Notes under the pieces: generated by a model
What the model saw: only the letters and a program-made list of their open reading frames with translations
Told to the model about the DNA's origin: nothing
The model's database searches: none
Part shown: positions 6,648 to 16,500 of the stretch, piece after piece
Layout of the letters: every line of letters starts with the position of its first letter
Numbering within the stretch: the first letter of the stretch is position 1
Made by a program: the position numbers and the translations under genes
Assembly (NCBI RefSeq): GCF_000967495.1
Contig: NZ_JXXU01000082.1
Span: 1-33,755, forward strand
Length of the DNA: 33,755 bases
Direction: 5' to 3'
Source of the DNA: Vibrio neptunius
GTDB taxonomy: Bacteria; Pseudomonadota; Gammaproteobacteria; Enterobacterales; Vibrionaceae

Positions 6648-8798
6648 TTGCCAGAGTTTCGCGTATAAGCCTTGCTGAGCAATCAATTCATCGTGTGTGC
6701 CGCTTTCGGTCACTTGGCCTTTATCGAGCACAAGAATGTTATCGGCATGGCGAATAGTGTTTAGTCGATGGGCAATACTGATCACGGTTCGCCCGCGGCA
6801 AATGTCATCCATATTGCTCATGATGGCGGCTTCAGAGTGATAGTCGAGTGCAGACGTCGCTTCGTCGAGCAATAAGATCCTCGGGTCCACCAATAGGGCT
6901 CTTGCTAGAGCAATGCGCTGCCGCTGGCCACCAGACAGGGAGGCACCTTTCTCGCCCACAGGCTGGTTAAAACCGTGAGGCAGCCCTTCAATAAACTCTA
7001 ACGCCCCCGCTAGTTGTGCGGCATGGCGAACCTCTTCGTCGCTGGCTTGCGGTTGACACAAACGAATGTTGTCCGCCACGCTGCCGGAAAAGAGGATGCT
7101 TTCTTGCAATACTACGCTCATGTTGCGACGCAGAGAAACCGGATCGGCAATCGCTAGATCCATCCCATCGACCAACACTTGTCCATGTTGAGGAACGTAT
7201 AAGCGCTGCAGTAAACGCGTAAGCGTGCTTTTTCCTGAACCTGAAGGGCCTGTAACGCCAATAAATTGCCCAGGCTTAATCTTGAGGGACAAATTGGCTA
7301 GCACTTCTGGTGCATCCTCGTGATAACGAAAACGAATGTTACTAAATTCAATGCCGCCCTCAAGCTCGGGCACTGAGGCTAAACCTTGTTTACTGTTCTC
7401 TCTGGGTTCATCGAGAATATCGCCCACGCGTCTTAACGCGATGAGCGTATGCTGAAAATCTTGCCAAATTTGCGCCAGTCTCAAGACCGGCTGCGTGACA
7501 TGGCCAGCGAGCATGTTGAAGGCCACTAATTGACCGGGTGTAATTTCCCCCTTGAGCACTGCGTTCACGCCCCACCAAAGCAGTAATGCAGCGGTGAGCT
7601 TCTGCACCAGAGCGATCGCTTGCCCTGCAACCAAACCGGATTTTTGCGCGTCAAAGCTTCGGTTTAATTGTTGGCTAAGAATACGTTTCCACTGATCGAG
7701 AAAGCGGTGTTCTGTCGCTGTGGTCTTGATGGTTTCAATGCCAGAGATGGCCTCGGTCAAAAATGTGGTGGTATTGGCGTCGGACTCATATTCAGATTCG
7801 ACTTTTTTGCGGATCAGCGGCCCCGCGATTAGCCACAGCACAAAGTAAACCACCAATGAGCCAATCACCAACCAAGTGAGCGTGCTGGCGTAATGAAACA
7901 TCACGGCGAGGAACACGGTGACAAAAATCAGATCGAGTAACAGCATCAATGTCGACCCTGTCAGAAACTGGCGGATTTGTGCCATTTCACGTACTCGAGC
8001 AATGATCTGTCCGGTTTGACGTTGCTTGAAATAGGTCAATGGCAAACCGACTAAGTGACGATACAGCCGGCCTGAAAGCTCCGCGTTGACTTGGCTAGCA
8101 AGGTGGCCAAACACTGTATTTCGTAAATAACTGTATGCTGGTTCGGCAATGGCTAAGGCCAACATGGCAAGAGCCAGCACGTGCAAGCTGGATAAGCTGC
8201 GTCCGACCAGCACCTTATCAATGACATTCTCAAACAACATTGGGCTAACGAGGGCAAACACCTGTAATGCGATGGCGTAAAAAAACACATCACGTAGTTG
8301 GCTCTTTTGCCGAAGAATCGATGGGGCAAACCAGCTTAAGCCAAATTTTACCTCTTTGCTGCTTAACTGCTCATCGGCGAGCAGCATGACTTTATGTTCA
8401 TCGTGAGAGAGGGTTGTCGCAATAGGTTGCGTTTTAAACTGTTGTGTTTGAGGGTCATAAAGCGTGCATGCCCCCTCGCTGATCTGAGTCATGACCTTCC
8501 AGCCATGGTCATCTTCGATAAGCGCAGGGAGAGGGAGTGTGTCGAGCGCGGGTGGGCGCAGCGTTGTGATTTGGCTTTTTAGGCCCAGATAGTCGGCAGC
8601 TTCTCTCATCTCCATGTCACTGAGGTGGGCATGATTTAAGCCTAACGCATGCTTAAGCTGTGAGCTGGAGTATTGCTTGTGGAATTGCTGGCCTGCATAA
8701 ACTACCGCCTCAACACCCCAGTTATTAGCTGGGTTTGCTTGCGGTCGATCGTGCTCTGTGGCGATGCTATTGTCGTGGGCAGATAAAGTGACGGTCAT
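6630..8798 (-). CDS. rtxE: RtxE, second MARTX type I secretion ABC transporter, 722 aa
   Basis: This is an ABC transporter/ATPase of the HlyB type. A C39 peptidase-like domain (about 25-150) lacks the usual catalytic Cys context. It is followed by a six-helix membrane domain (about 165-440) and a nucleotide-binding domain: Walker A GPSGSGKST (about 519), signature LSGGQRQR (about 624), Walker B ILLLDEATSALD and an IAHRL switch His. MARTX secretion systems are atypical in having two ABC proteins, RtxB and RtxE, thought to work as a heterodimer with RtxD and TolC to export RtxA in one step. It starts 2 nt after the rtxD stop with a strong GAGGGAG SD, so translation is coupled. Confidence 0.95.
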   Translation of the reverse strand: MTVTLSAHDNSIATEHDRPQANPANNWGVEAVVYAGQQFHKQYSSSQLKHALGLNHAHLSDMEMREAADYLGLKSQITTLRPPALDTLPLPALIEDDHGWKVMTQISEGACTLYDPQTQQFKTQPIATTLSHDEHKVMLLADEQLSSKEVKFGLSWFAPSILRQKSQLRDVFFYAIALQVFALVSPMLFENVIDKVLVGRSLSSLHVLALAMLALAIAEPAYSYLRNTVFGHLASQVNAELSGRLYRHLVGLPLTYFKQRQTGQIIARVREMAQIRQFLTGSTLMLLLDLIFVTVFLAVMFHYASTLTWLVIGSLVVYFVLWLIAGPLIRKKVESEYESDANTTTFLTEAISGIETIKTTATEHRFLDQWKRILSQQLNRSFDAQKSGLVAGQAIALVQKLTAALLLWWGVNAVLKGEITPGQLVAFNMLAGHVTQPVLRLAQIWQDFQHTLIALRRVGDILDEPRENSKQGLASVPELEGGIEFSNIRFRYHEDAPEVLANLSLKIKPGQFIGVTGPSGSGKSTLTRLLQRLYVPQHGQVLVDGMDLAIADPVSLRRNMSVVLQESILFSGSVADNIRLCQPQASDEEVRHAAQLAGALEFIEGLPHGFNQPVGEKGASLSGGQRQRIALARALLVDPRILLLDEATSALDYHSEAAIMSNMDDICRGRTVISIAHRLNTIRHADNILVLDKGQVTESGTHDELIAQQGLYAKLWQQQVGE

Positions 8799-8800
8799 CG

Positions 8801-10162
8801 CTATCGCTCCCTCAGCGCTTCAGCTTGATATTCTCTAATGGGGCTGAGTAGGTAGTCGATCACACGTCGCTTATCGGTTTTTATCTCAGCAACCACAGAC
8901 ATGCCTGGGGTGAGCTCAACAGTTTGCCCATCAACAACAATATTGTTTTTCTTGAGCTGTACTTGAGCCGGAAAAACCAGCCCCTGTTGTTCGTCGGTGG
9001 TGGAATCTCGAGAGATGCTCAGCAGTTCCGCCTCTATGGTGCCGTAGCGGGTATAGGGAAAGGCGTCCACTTTGACGGTGACGGATTGACCTGGATAGAC
9101 AAACCCCACGTCTTTGTTGAGAATCTGAACTTCTGCAATCTGCACGCTGTTTTCCGGCACTATAATCATCAAATTTTGCGCAGGTTGTAGTACTGCCCCA
9201 AGGGTATAGACGCTGAGTTGTTGCACTGTGCCATCGACGGGAGAGCGAATGAGTTCCAACTGCTCGCGCTCACGCACTTTAGACAGTTCTTGATTTAACG
9301 AAGCCAGTTGCAATTTAGCTTGGCGGCGTTTTTCAAGCCACTCACGTTGTTTCTGCGCTTTGAAGCTGGTTTGGCGCTCTTCTAGGCTCTCATACTGAGA
9401 TTGTAGTATTTGCAGTTGTGCTTGTTGCTGAGCGACTTGACGCTGTACTTCCAGCAGCTCTTTTTCTTGTTCCAGATACTCGACATGGCCAATCACTTTG
9501 ACTTGATTGAGTCTTTTACGCGCCTCAAGACGCTGACTGATGTTGTCGGTAAGCTGAATGAGCGCATTGATATCGCTTTGTCGCGCGGCTTGAGAGGTAC
9601 GGTTTACCTTCATTTCTGCGTGAATGCTGGCCAAAGTGGCCTCAAATTCTCGTTTCTCGCTGAGATAGTTTTCTCTGATCAGTGCTTGTTGTTGTGCTGG
9701 CAAGGATCTGAACGTCGGGGCCTCATTGAGAGGTTGCTCGTTGATCAAAGTGCGATAACGAATCAGTTCATTGGTTTGAAATTCCGATTGAGTGAGCAAA
9801 CGCATGATGTCTTGATTCACCCCAAGCGTATCTAAGGTCAAGAGTGGCGACCCTTTTTCGACGCGCTGACCATCTCTGACATGGATGTTCATGACGCGGC
9901 TTTGTTCATAAGCTTGGATAACCTGAGAGCGCCCCGAGACAACAAACCGACCTGTGGCGGTGGCTTGTACATCCAATTTACCCCAATAGGCCCAAAGCAA
10001 GGTAGCGAGTACACCGAGGCTTAATGTGATGGCCGTTAGCCGTGCAAAGGGTGACGGTGGCTTTTGCGCTAAAGCCAGATGCGCAGGCAAAAACTCATAA
10101 TGGTGTCCGAGACTTTGACGAGGCTGACCTATTGCCAAGAAACGCTTGATGATATGGGTCAT
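8801..10162 (-). CDS. rtxD: RtxD, membrane fusion (HlyD-like) adaptor, 453 aa
   Basis: This is a HlyD-family periplasmic adaptor that bridges the RtxB/RtxE inner-membrane pump to TolC. It has a cytoplasmic N-terminus, one transmembrane helix (about 41-60, ending LLWAYWGKLDV), a lipoyl half-motif (QSRVMNIHVRDGQRVEKG), a long Gln-rich coiled coil (about 140-290) and the second lipoyl/beta-barrel part (RSPVDGTVQQLSV). The C-terminal SPIREYQAEALRER pattern is typical of MARTX/RTX adaptors. I chose the ATG whose ATGA overlaps the rtxB stop because AGAGGA lies 9 nt before it. An in-frame ATG 42 nt upstream (start at 10204, giving 467 aa) has no SD and an extra RTQTRGN-type leader, and is less likely. 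Confidence 0.93.
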   Translation of the reverse strand: MTHIIKRFLAIGQPRQSLGHHYEFLPAHLALAQKPPSPFARLTAITLSLGVLATLLWAYWGKLDVQATATGRFVVSGRSQVIQAYEQSRVMNIHVRDGQRVEKGSPLLTLDTLGVNQDIMRLLTQSEFQTNELIRYRTLINEQPLNEAPTFRSLPAQQQALIRENYLSEKREFEATLASIHAEMKVNRTSQAARQSDINALIQLTDNISQRLEARKRLNQVKVIGHVEYLEQEKELLEVQRQVAQQQAQLQILQSQYESLEERQTSFKAQKQREWLEKRRQAKLQLASLNQELSKVREREQLELIRSPVDGTVQQLSVYTLGAVLQPAQNLMIIVPENSVQIAEVQILNKDVGFVYPGQSVTVKVDAFPYTRYGTIEAELLSISRDSTTDEQQGLVFPAQVQLKKNNIVVDGQTVELTPGMSVVAEIKTDKRRVIDYLLSPIREYQAEALRER

Positions 10163-12264
10163 GCCGTGGTTTCCTCTTGTTTGAGTTCTTGCTGAAGCTG
10201 CCATAACTGTTTGTATTGTTTGCCGTGCGTTAGCAGTTGTTGATGCGAGCCTTGCTCTACAATCGCGCCTTGGTGAAGCACAATGATGCGATCACAATCC
10301 CGAACGGTCGATAAGCGATGAGCGATGGTGATAACGGTGCGTCCTTGGGCGATGTTGGCCATGTTGGACTGAATTAACGCCTGTGATTCATCGTCTAAAG
10401 CGCTGGTGGCTTCATCCAGAATCAAGACCGTTGGATCTGACAACAGTGTTCGTGCAATGGCAAGTCGTTGTCTTTGGCCTCCAGATAGCGATTGTCCGCC
10501 TTCGGCTAGAATGGTGTCGTAGCCCAACGGTAATCTGAGGATAAATTCATGTGCGCCAGAGAGCTTTGCCGCTTCAATAATGTCTTCTAAACGGGCATCG
10601 GGTTTAGATTGGGCGATGTTGTCACTCACGCTTTTGTTGAATAAGAAATTGTCCTGCAGTACCACCCCCACTTGCTGTCTCAAGTGTTGAATGTGGAGGT
10701 GATTGAGTGGGATGCCATCAATCGTGATGGTGCCTTGTTCTGGGCTATAAAGTCGCAACAATAAGCGCGCTAAAGTACTTTTCCCTGAACCAGAGGTGCC
10801 GACGACGCCTAAGGTTTCCCCTGCTCGAATGTCCAGCGACAAGTTGTTGATGGTGGCGGGAATATCTGGCTGGTAGCGAAAGGTGATATTGTTAAAAGAG
10901 ACCGCGCCTTGCAGTATAACCTGGTCACTGCCAGTGTGTTGTTCTACTGGCAGGTTGAGCATATCCGCCAGTTTTTCTACGGCGACACGAGTTTGAATAA
11001 ATTGCCCCCACAAGTCGACCAGGCGCGCTAGAGGTTGTGCGATGTGGTTGGTCATCATATTGAAAGCGATCAATTGACCAATCGTCATTTCAAGAGAGAG
11101 AACTTCGGTCGCGCCCAGCCATAAAATGGCGACACTCGTGATTTTTTGCAGTAACTGAACAGCGTGATTGGAGCGGTTATTGAGTTGTTGAACATCGTAA
11201 CCCGTTGAAACCATTTTTTCGGTTTGTTCATCCCAGCGGCGTATAAATCGCGGTTCAACCGCCAAACTTTTCAACGTTTCACTACCGGCGACGGTTTCGG
11301 TCAGAAAGGATGTATTAGCGGCGGCATGTGAAAACTGTTTTTCAACCGCAGCCTGCATTCGCGGTGTTAGCCACCAAGCAAGAAGGGCGTAACAGGGTAT
11401 GGTGGCGATGAAAAGCCAAGTGAGGGGCCCGGAAAGTACGCTCATGACAAATAGGAAGACGAACATAAACAGCACTTCGACCGTAAGTGTAAACATGGAG
11501 CCAGTCAAAAACTCCCGTACGGTGTCGAGCTCCCGTATGCGTGTCACAATGGCGCCAACTTGGCGAGATTTGAAAAACATCAATGGTAGGCCAAACAGAT
11601 GCTTGACTAACTTTAGCCCGAGCTGTATATCAATCCGATTGGCGGTGTGGGCATATTGATATTCACGTAAACCGCGAAGGACCACTTCGAGCACCCCGGT
11701 AACGACGAGGCCAAATACCAGCACATCCAGCGTTGACCATGCTTGGTGGACCAATACTTTGTCCATCACCACTTGGAAAAAAAGAGGGGAAATCAGGGCG
11801 AGGATCTGCAGGACAAAAGAGAACAACAGGATCTCACTCAAGACTCGTTTATGCTGCAGAAATTCGGGAATGAACCAAGTGATGTCAAATCGTGATTGCG
11901 CTTGTTTTATTTCGAGAGACTTTTTGTTCCAAGCTGCATTCAGTTCTTGATATGAAACTATATCTGGATTTTCTTTATTAGGCCTTTGTATTAAACATTT
12001 ATCTTTATTAGATTTTGCTAAAATAAATGGTGTGTCTTGTGAATCAAATAAAATAGCAGGGGTTTTAATTTTGTCTATGCTTTTAAATGGTGAATGTTTT
12101 TTAGTTATTCTTACGTCGTTTTCTTTTTGTATTTTTTTTAGTTCTTCTTTGTAATTTTTAGCATTTATTAAATTAGCATTTTCTTTTAATAGTTCTCTAT
12201 TGCCGCTGATGATACTTAAATAAAAGTGGATGCATATCAGCGTCAACCCTTCATTATTTGACAT
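10159..12264 (-). CDS. rtxB: RtxB, first MARTX type I secretion ABC transporter, 701 aa
   Basis: This is a HlyB-type ABC exporter. A degenerate C39-like domain (1-120) has no QxxxxDCG-type catalytic site. The membrane domain spans about 135-420 (starting DITWFIPEFLQHKR), and the ATPase has Walker A TSGSGKST (about 491), signature LSGGQRQR (about 596), Walker B VLILDEATSALD and an IAHRLS His. It is proposed to pair with RtxE. The gene is divergent from rtxHCA. Its first 115 codons or so are strikingly AT- and Lys/Asn-rich compared with the rest, suggesting a divergent or recombined 5' end. The SD before the ATG is weak. The start is supported by the family-like opening MSNNEGLTLICIHFYL. Confidence 0.94.
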   Translation of the reverse strand: MSNNEGLTLICIHFYLSIISGNRELLKENANLINAKNYKEELKKIQKENDVRITKKHSPFKSIDKIKTPAILFDSQDTPFILAKSNKDKCLIQRPNKENPDIVSYQELNAAWNKKSLEIKQAQSRFDITWFIPEFLQHKRVLSEILLFSFVLQILALISPLFFQVVMDKVLVHQAWSTLDVLVFGLVVTGVLEVVLRGLREYQYAHTANRIDIQLGLKLVKHLFGLPLMFFKSRQVGAIVTRIRELDTVREFLTGSMFTLTVEVLFMFVFLFVMSVLSGPLTWLFIATIPCYALLAWWLTPRMQAAVEKQFSHAAANTSFLTETVAGSETLKSLAVEPRFIRRWDEQTEKMVSTGYDVQQLNNRSNHAVQLLQKITSVAILWLGATEVLSLEMTIGQLIAFNMMTNHIAQPLARLVDLWGQFIQTRVAVEKLADMLNLPVEQHTGSDQVILQGAVSFNNITFRYQPDIPATINNLSLDIRAGETLGVVGTSGSGKSTLARLLLRLYSPEQGTITIDGIPLNHLHIQHLRQQVGVVLQDNFLFNKSVSDNIAQSKPDARLEDIIEAAKLSGAHEFILRLPLGYDTILAEGGQSLSGGQRQRLAIARTLLSDPTVLILDEATSALDDESQALIQSNMANIAQGRTVITIAHRLSTVRDCDRIIVLHQGAIVEQGSHQQLLTHGKQYKQLWQLQQELKQEETTA

Positions 12265-12378
12265 GATTAAATTACTTAGCCGATGTTATTTTCAGCGCCT
12301 AGAAAGGAGCTGAATCCTATCACTGCTTGTTAACACGATCAATCACCATTTGTGGGTGCTTTACCCGAAAATAGGCTG

Positions 12379-12406
12379 ATTATGGTTATTTATTGTACGA
12401 ATTCAA
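12379..12406 (-). promoter_or_regulatory. Candidate promoter of rtxBDE
   Basis: On the minus strand TTGAAT (12406-12401) and CATAAT (12384-12379) are separated by 16 nt, a good sigma-70 match. This would give a 5' leader of about 100 nt before the rtxB ATG. The whole 12265-12702 interval is AT-rich, as is usual for H-NS-silenced, HlyU-activated toxin promoters in Vibrio; no HlyU site can be asserted by eye. Confidence 0.4.
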
Positions 12407-12531
12407 TTTGTAATGATGATGGGTGTCTCATTATTGAGTAACTGGTGTGATTATTACATTGATATGGTATTGAGTGAGTAATGGACAAAAAAGAAAAGAG
12501 TTTTTACTCTAATTTAGTTTATTTAAGTCTA

Positions 12532-12560
12532 TTGATGGTCCATGTTTTCCGATGTAATAT
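12532..12560 (+). promoter_or_regulatory. Candidate promoter of rtxHCA
   Basis: TTGATG (12532-12537), a 17-nt spacer and TAATAT (12555-12560) form a strong sigma-70-like pair on the + strand. Transcription from here would leave a leader of roughly 135 nt before the rtxH ATG, containing the 17-bp palindrome. A small AGAGT-TTTT-ACTCT hairpin lies just upstream (12497-12510). Confidence 0.45.
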
Positions 12561-12626
12561 TTCGGCACAAAATAACATTACAATAATTATCTATGGCTGA
12601 ATTTTTATATTTTGCCTTTTAATTTA

Positions 12627-12643
12627 GCTTTCAGACTGAAAGC
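12627..12643. promoter_or_regulatory. Perfect 17-bp palindrome upstream of rtxH
   Basis: GCTTTCAG-A-CTGAAAGC is a perfect 8+1+8 inverted repeat, 59 nt before the rtxH ATG. No T-run follows, so it is not an intrinsic terminator. With an odd single central base it suits a dimeric regulator operator. If the upstream promoter is used it would lie in the leader, although a one-base loop cannot form a full RNA hairpin. The regulator is unknown. Confidence 0.5.
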
Positions 12644-12702
12644 CATTTCATTTAAGGATGAGGGGCTTTTACTGTGTCTATTAAAATAAATCGGGGAAAT
12701 TT

Positions 12703-13062
12703 ATGACTGAGAAGTTTGTTCAAACAGTATCTAGTGTTAACTACAATAAAGGTGTTTTTTCTCTTTATTTCGTAGGTCAGGATCAAAACAATATGGCGAA
12801 TGGCGTAATGGCTGAAAGCGATAATGATCTTGAACTTAAGCAAGTTGTCCATATGCCTGCCTCTGGATTTATGTACATGGTCTCGATGATTAAGAACATG
12901 TTAGAAGATCCAAGAATGGAAGCTGAATTTGACAAGCTAGTGGCAGCCGGTTTTCTGCCAGCAGGTGATGCTGAGGTAAACCAGGCGGAAGAATCACCAG
13001 CGGAACCTCTCGTGGAAGAGAAAGCCGCTCCGAAAAAACGCACTTCCCGAGCAAAGAAATAA
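12703..13062 (+). CDS. rtxH: RtxH, conserved MARTX-locus hypothetical protein, 119 aa
   Basis: This is the small gene found directly upstream of rtxC in Vibrio MARTX loci (rtxH); its function is not known. It is a soluble protein with no signal peptide. The middle (about 30-90) holds short helical and hydrophobic segments (FMYMVSMIKNML, LVAAGFLPAG), and the C-terminus is a low-complexity acidic then Ala/Lys-rich tail ending KKRTSRAKK. A strong GGGG SD sits 6 nt before ATG. It is followed 25 bp later by rtxC, so the three genes form one transcript. Co-conservation suggests a role in toxin synthesis, stability or export, which remains inference. Confidence 0.85.
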   Translation: MTEKFVQTVSSVNYNKGVFSLYFVGQDQNNMANGVMAESDNDLELKQVVHMPASGFMYMVSMIKNMLEDPRMEAEFDKLVAAGFLPAGDAEVNQAEESPAEPLVEEKAAPKKRTSRAKK

Positions 13063-13087
13063 CAGCATATCGGTTGATATAGGGCAG

Positions 13088-13549
13088 ATGTCTATTAAAC
13101 ATCAACCAGCAAATCTCACATTAGCTCAAATCCAACAGATGATAGGTGGTGTCATGCTGCTGAGTCAGCACTCGCCCCTTCATCGACGATATGTGGTTGC
13201 AGAGTGGCAACAGCGTATTATGCCTGCATTTGAGCTAAACCAGTTTTGCTACTACGAAGATGAGCATCGACGCCCAATTGCATTTTGTAATTGGGCGTTT
13301 GTCTCTGAGCAGATCCGAGATGAGCTGTTATCTGGAGTGCGCGAAATATCTCCATCCGACTGGCGTTCTGGCCAGCATATCTACATTCCAGAGATGATTG
13401 CTCCATTCGGGCACGGTCGTGAAGTCGTCAACGATCTTCGTCGCCGTGTATTTTTACCGTGGAAGGGGCAGAAAGTCTGCACTGTCCGCGGCAAAGTGGA
13501 TGCTCAAAATGACCGCTGTATCAGAAATGTACAGTGGTTTTCTATTTAA
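13088..13549 (+). CDS. rtxC: RtxC, toxin-activating lysine acyltransferase, 153 aa
   Basis: This is an HlyC/RtxC-family acyltransferase, which in RTX systems transfers a fatty acyl chain from acyl-ACP to toxin lysines in the cytoplasm. The family core is present: SPLHR with the catalytic His (H32, matching HlyC H23), AFCNWAFVS, DWRSGQ and MIAPFG. The residue aligning with the second HlyC catalytic position (D92, in IDWIAPFG) is Glu102 here (PEMIAPFG), a conservative change. An AGGG SD is close to ATG. The stop is 22 bp before rtxA. In V. cholerae, RtxC has been reported not to be essential for known MARTX activities, so its importance here is open. Confidence 0.92.
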   Translation: MSIKHQPANLTLAQIQQMIGGVMLLSQHSPLHRRYVVAEWQQRIMPAFELNQFCYYEDEHRRPIAFCNWAFVSEQIRDELLSGVREISPSDWRSGQHIYIPEMIAPFGHGREVVNDLRRRVFLPWKGQKVCTVRGKVDAQNDRCIRNVQWFSI

Positions 13550-13571
13550 CTCCTAAACAAGAGTTTGGCTT

Positions 13572-16500
13572 ATGGGAAAACCATTTTGGAGAAGTGTTGA
13601 ATACTTCTTCACAGGGAACTATTCCGCCGATAATGGTAACAACGATATTGTTGCTATTGGGTTTGGTGGAGAAATCCATGCCTACGGTGGTGATGATCAC
13701 GTCACCGTCGGATCGATTGGTGCAACGGTTCATACCGGCAGCGGCAACGATACAGTCGTAGGCGGTTCGGCATATCTAAGAGTGGAGGACTCCACTGGGC
13801 ACCTTTCTGTAAAAGGCGCTGCAGGATATGCAGATATCAACAAAAGTGGCGATGGTAATGTTTCATTCGCTGGAGCTGCTGGCGGTGTATCGATTGACCA
13901 TTTGGGTCATCACGGTGATGTCAGTTATGGCGGTGCCGCGGCTTATAATGGCATTACACGTAAAGGCCTGAGCGGCAACGTCACCTTTAAAGGCGCTGGT
14001 GGCTACAATAGCCTTTGGCATGAAACCAACCAAGGTAACCTCTCTTTTGCTGGTGCAGGGGCGGGCAATAAATTGGACCGTACTTGGTTTAACCAATATC
14101 AGGGTTCTCGAGGGGATGTGTCCTTTGATGGCGCTGGCGCTGCAAACAGCATTAGTTCTCGCGTTGAAACCGGAAACATCACTTTCCGTGGTGCAGGGGC
14201 TGATAACCATTTAGTCCGTAAAGGCAAAGTAGGTGACATTACTTTGCAAGGTGCGGGCGCATCAAACCGCATTGAGCGTACACGCCAAGCGGAAGATGTC
14301 TATCAACAAACACACGGTAACATTCGCTTTGAAGGTGTCGGTGGCTACAACAGTCTTTATTCCGATGTTGCCCATGGTGATATCCGTTTCTCCGGTGGAG
14401 GCGCTTACAACACCATTACACGTAAAGGCAGTAGCAGTAGCTTTGATGCTCAAGGTATGGAATATGCCAAAGCGGAAGACATCGTTCTTACTACGGCGCA
14501 AATGCATGGTTTATCGATTGATAATGGCAACAAGTTCCATGCAGTGACCGCTGTAAAATCAGAGCGAGAGCCAAATACTTATCTTTTTGCTATCGCAGAT
14601 GGTGTCTACACCAAAATTAACAAAGTTCGTCTCTACAACGATTCAGAAACGGGTCAACTCAAATACTACTCTGAAGCTTGGTTTAAGCGTGGCAATCATT
14701 TAGCAGAGTTGGCTCGTGCCGATGTGTCTTCTGCTGGTGATTTTGAAGTTAATCCAATCAACGGTGGTTACACGCTTTCCAGTATAGAACTTCAACACCA
14801 ACAATCGGTGACGGTTCATGCGGTTGAGCAAGACATTACTGAGTATGAGTGGATAACCTACGCCAATGGTGCACTGATTGATGCGCAAAACGTGGTCTTA
14901 TCAGATGCGAAAATGGGCGGTCACGCCATTTCGACCGATGGCACCACCGTCGATGTTCAAGCCGTGAAGTCAAATCGACAACCCAATACTTACGTTTATG
15001 CGAAAGTCCTTGGGCCTTATACCAAAATTGTGGTGGTTGAACTTGCCAACGACGCCGAGACAGGTGTGCTTAAGTATCAAGCCCGCTCTTGGTACAAAGA
15101 AGGTGATCATACCGCAAACTTAGCGAACGAAGATATTTCGTCTGCAAACGGATACCACTCAATGGGTAAAGGCGGTTATTCACTCAGTGCTCTGAATTAC
15201 AGCGTTAACGCGATAAGAAGCATGAGTGAAACTGTTGCAGATATCGACGAGTACACCGATCAAACCTTGTTTAGGCCAGCGACCGATAGCGGTGAAAGCT
15301 CTGGTGATGTGCATTTCAATGGTGCGGGTGGCGGTAACGTCATCAAGTCCAATGTGACGCGCGGCAATGTTTACTTTAATGGTGGTGGTATTGCTAACGT
15401 CATCTTACACAGTTCGCAGTTCGGCAATACCGAATTCAACGGTGGTGGTGCGGCAAACGTGATCGTCAAAAGTGGCGAGGAAGGGGATCTCACCTTCCGA
15501 GGTGCGGGATTGGCGAACGTATTGGTACATCAAAGCAAGCAAGGCAAGATGGATGTTTATGCAGGTGGTGCGGTCAACGTATTGGTTCGTATCGGCGATG
15601 GTCAATACCTTGCGCATTTGCTGGCGTACGGCAATATCTCTGTGCACAAAGGCAATGGCAACAGTCGAGTCGCGATGCTGGGTGGTTACAATACCCATAC
15701 CCAAATCGGTTCTGGCCACGGTTTGTGGTTAGCGGCGGGCGGCTTCAATGTAATGACGCAAGTCGGTAACGGTGAGGTAACATCCGTGCTTGCGGGTGGG
15801 GCGAACGTACTAACCAAAGTGGGTGACGGTGAACTCACCGCAGGCATGTTGGGCGGTGCGAACGTGATGACTCACATTAGTGGGGATGAACAAGCCTCAA
15901 ACACCACCGCGGTAGCCCTAGGCGGTGCCAACATTCTGACCAAAAAAGGTAAAGGGGATGCCCTTGCTGTGATGGGTGGTGGCGCAAACGTGCTGACTCA
16001 TGTCGGTGATGGTTCAACAACCGGTGTGATGGTGGGTGGTGCGAACATCCTCACCAAGGTGGGTAATGGCGACACGACAGGTATTATGCTTGGGGTTGGC
16101 AACGTTCTGACACACGTTGGTGATGGTCAAACTCTTGGTGTGATGGGGGCAGCAGGCAACATTTTCACCAAAGTGGGCGATGGAACGTCTATTGCGGCTA
16201 TGATTGGTGCGGGCAACATTTTCACCCATGTGGGCGAGGGGAATGCTTGGGCACTGATGGGTGGCCTAGGTAACGTCTTTACCAAAGTAGGCAACGGTGA
16301 TGCGTTGGCGTTAATGGTGGCAGAAGCTAACGTCTTCACGCACATTGGTGATGGCATGTCAGTGGCGCTGATGCTTGCCAAAGGCAACGTTGCGACCAAA
16401 GTGGGCAACGGCACCACACTCGCTGCAATGGTTGGAAACGCCAATATCTTTACTCACATCGGCAATGGCAGTACGTTTGCTGCGATGATTGGTCAAGCCA

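Noticed and set aside
10163..10204. Upstream start for rtxD at 10204
   Set aside because: It has no SD. The ATG at 10162 has AGAGGA at proper distance and overlaps the rtxB stop.
12658..12684. Eight-codon leader peptide frame before rtxH
   Set aside because: No properly spaced SD and no regulatory codon bias; too short to support.
12652..12852. Minus-strand frame of 66 codons over the rtxH start
   Set aside because: It overlaps the well-supported rtxH start and leader, has no SD and no recognisable protein features.
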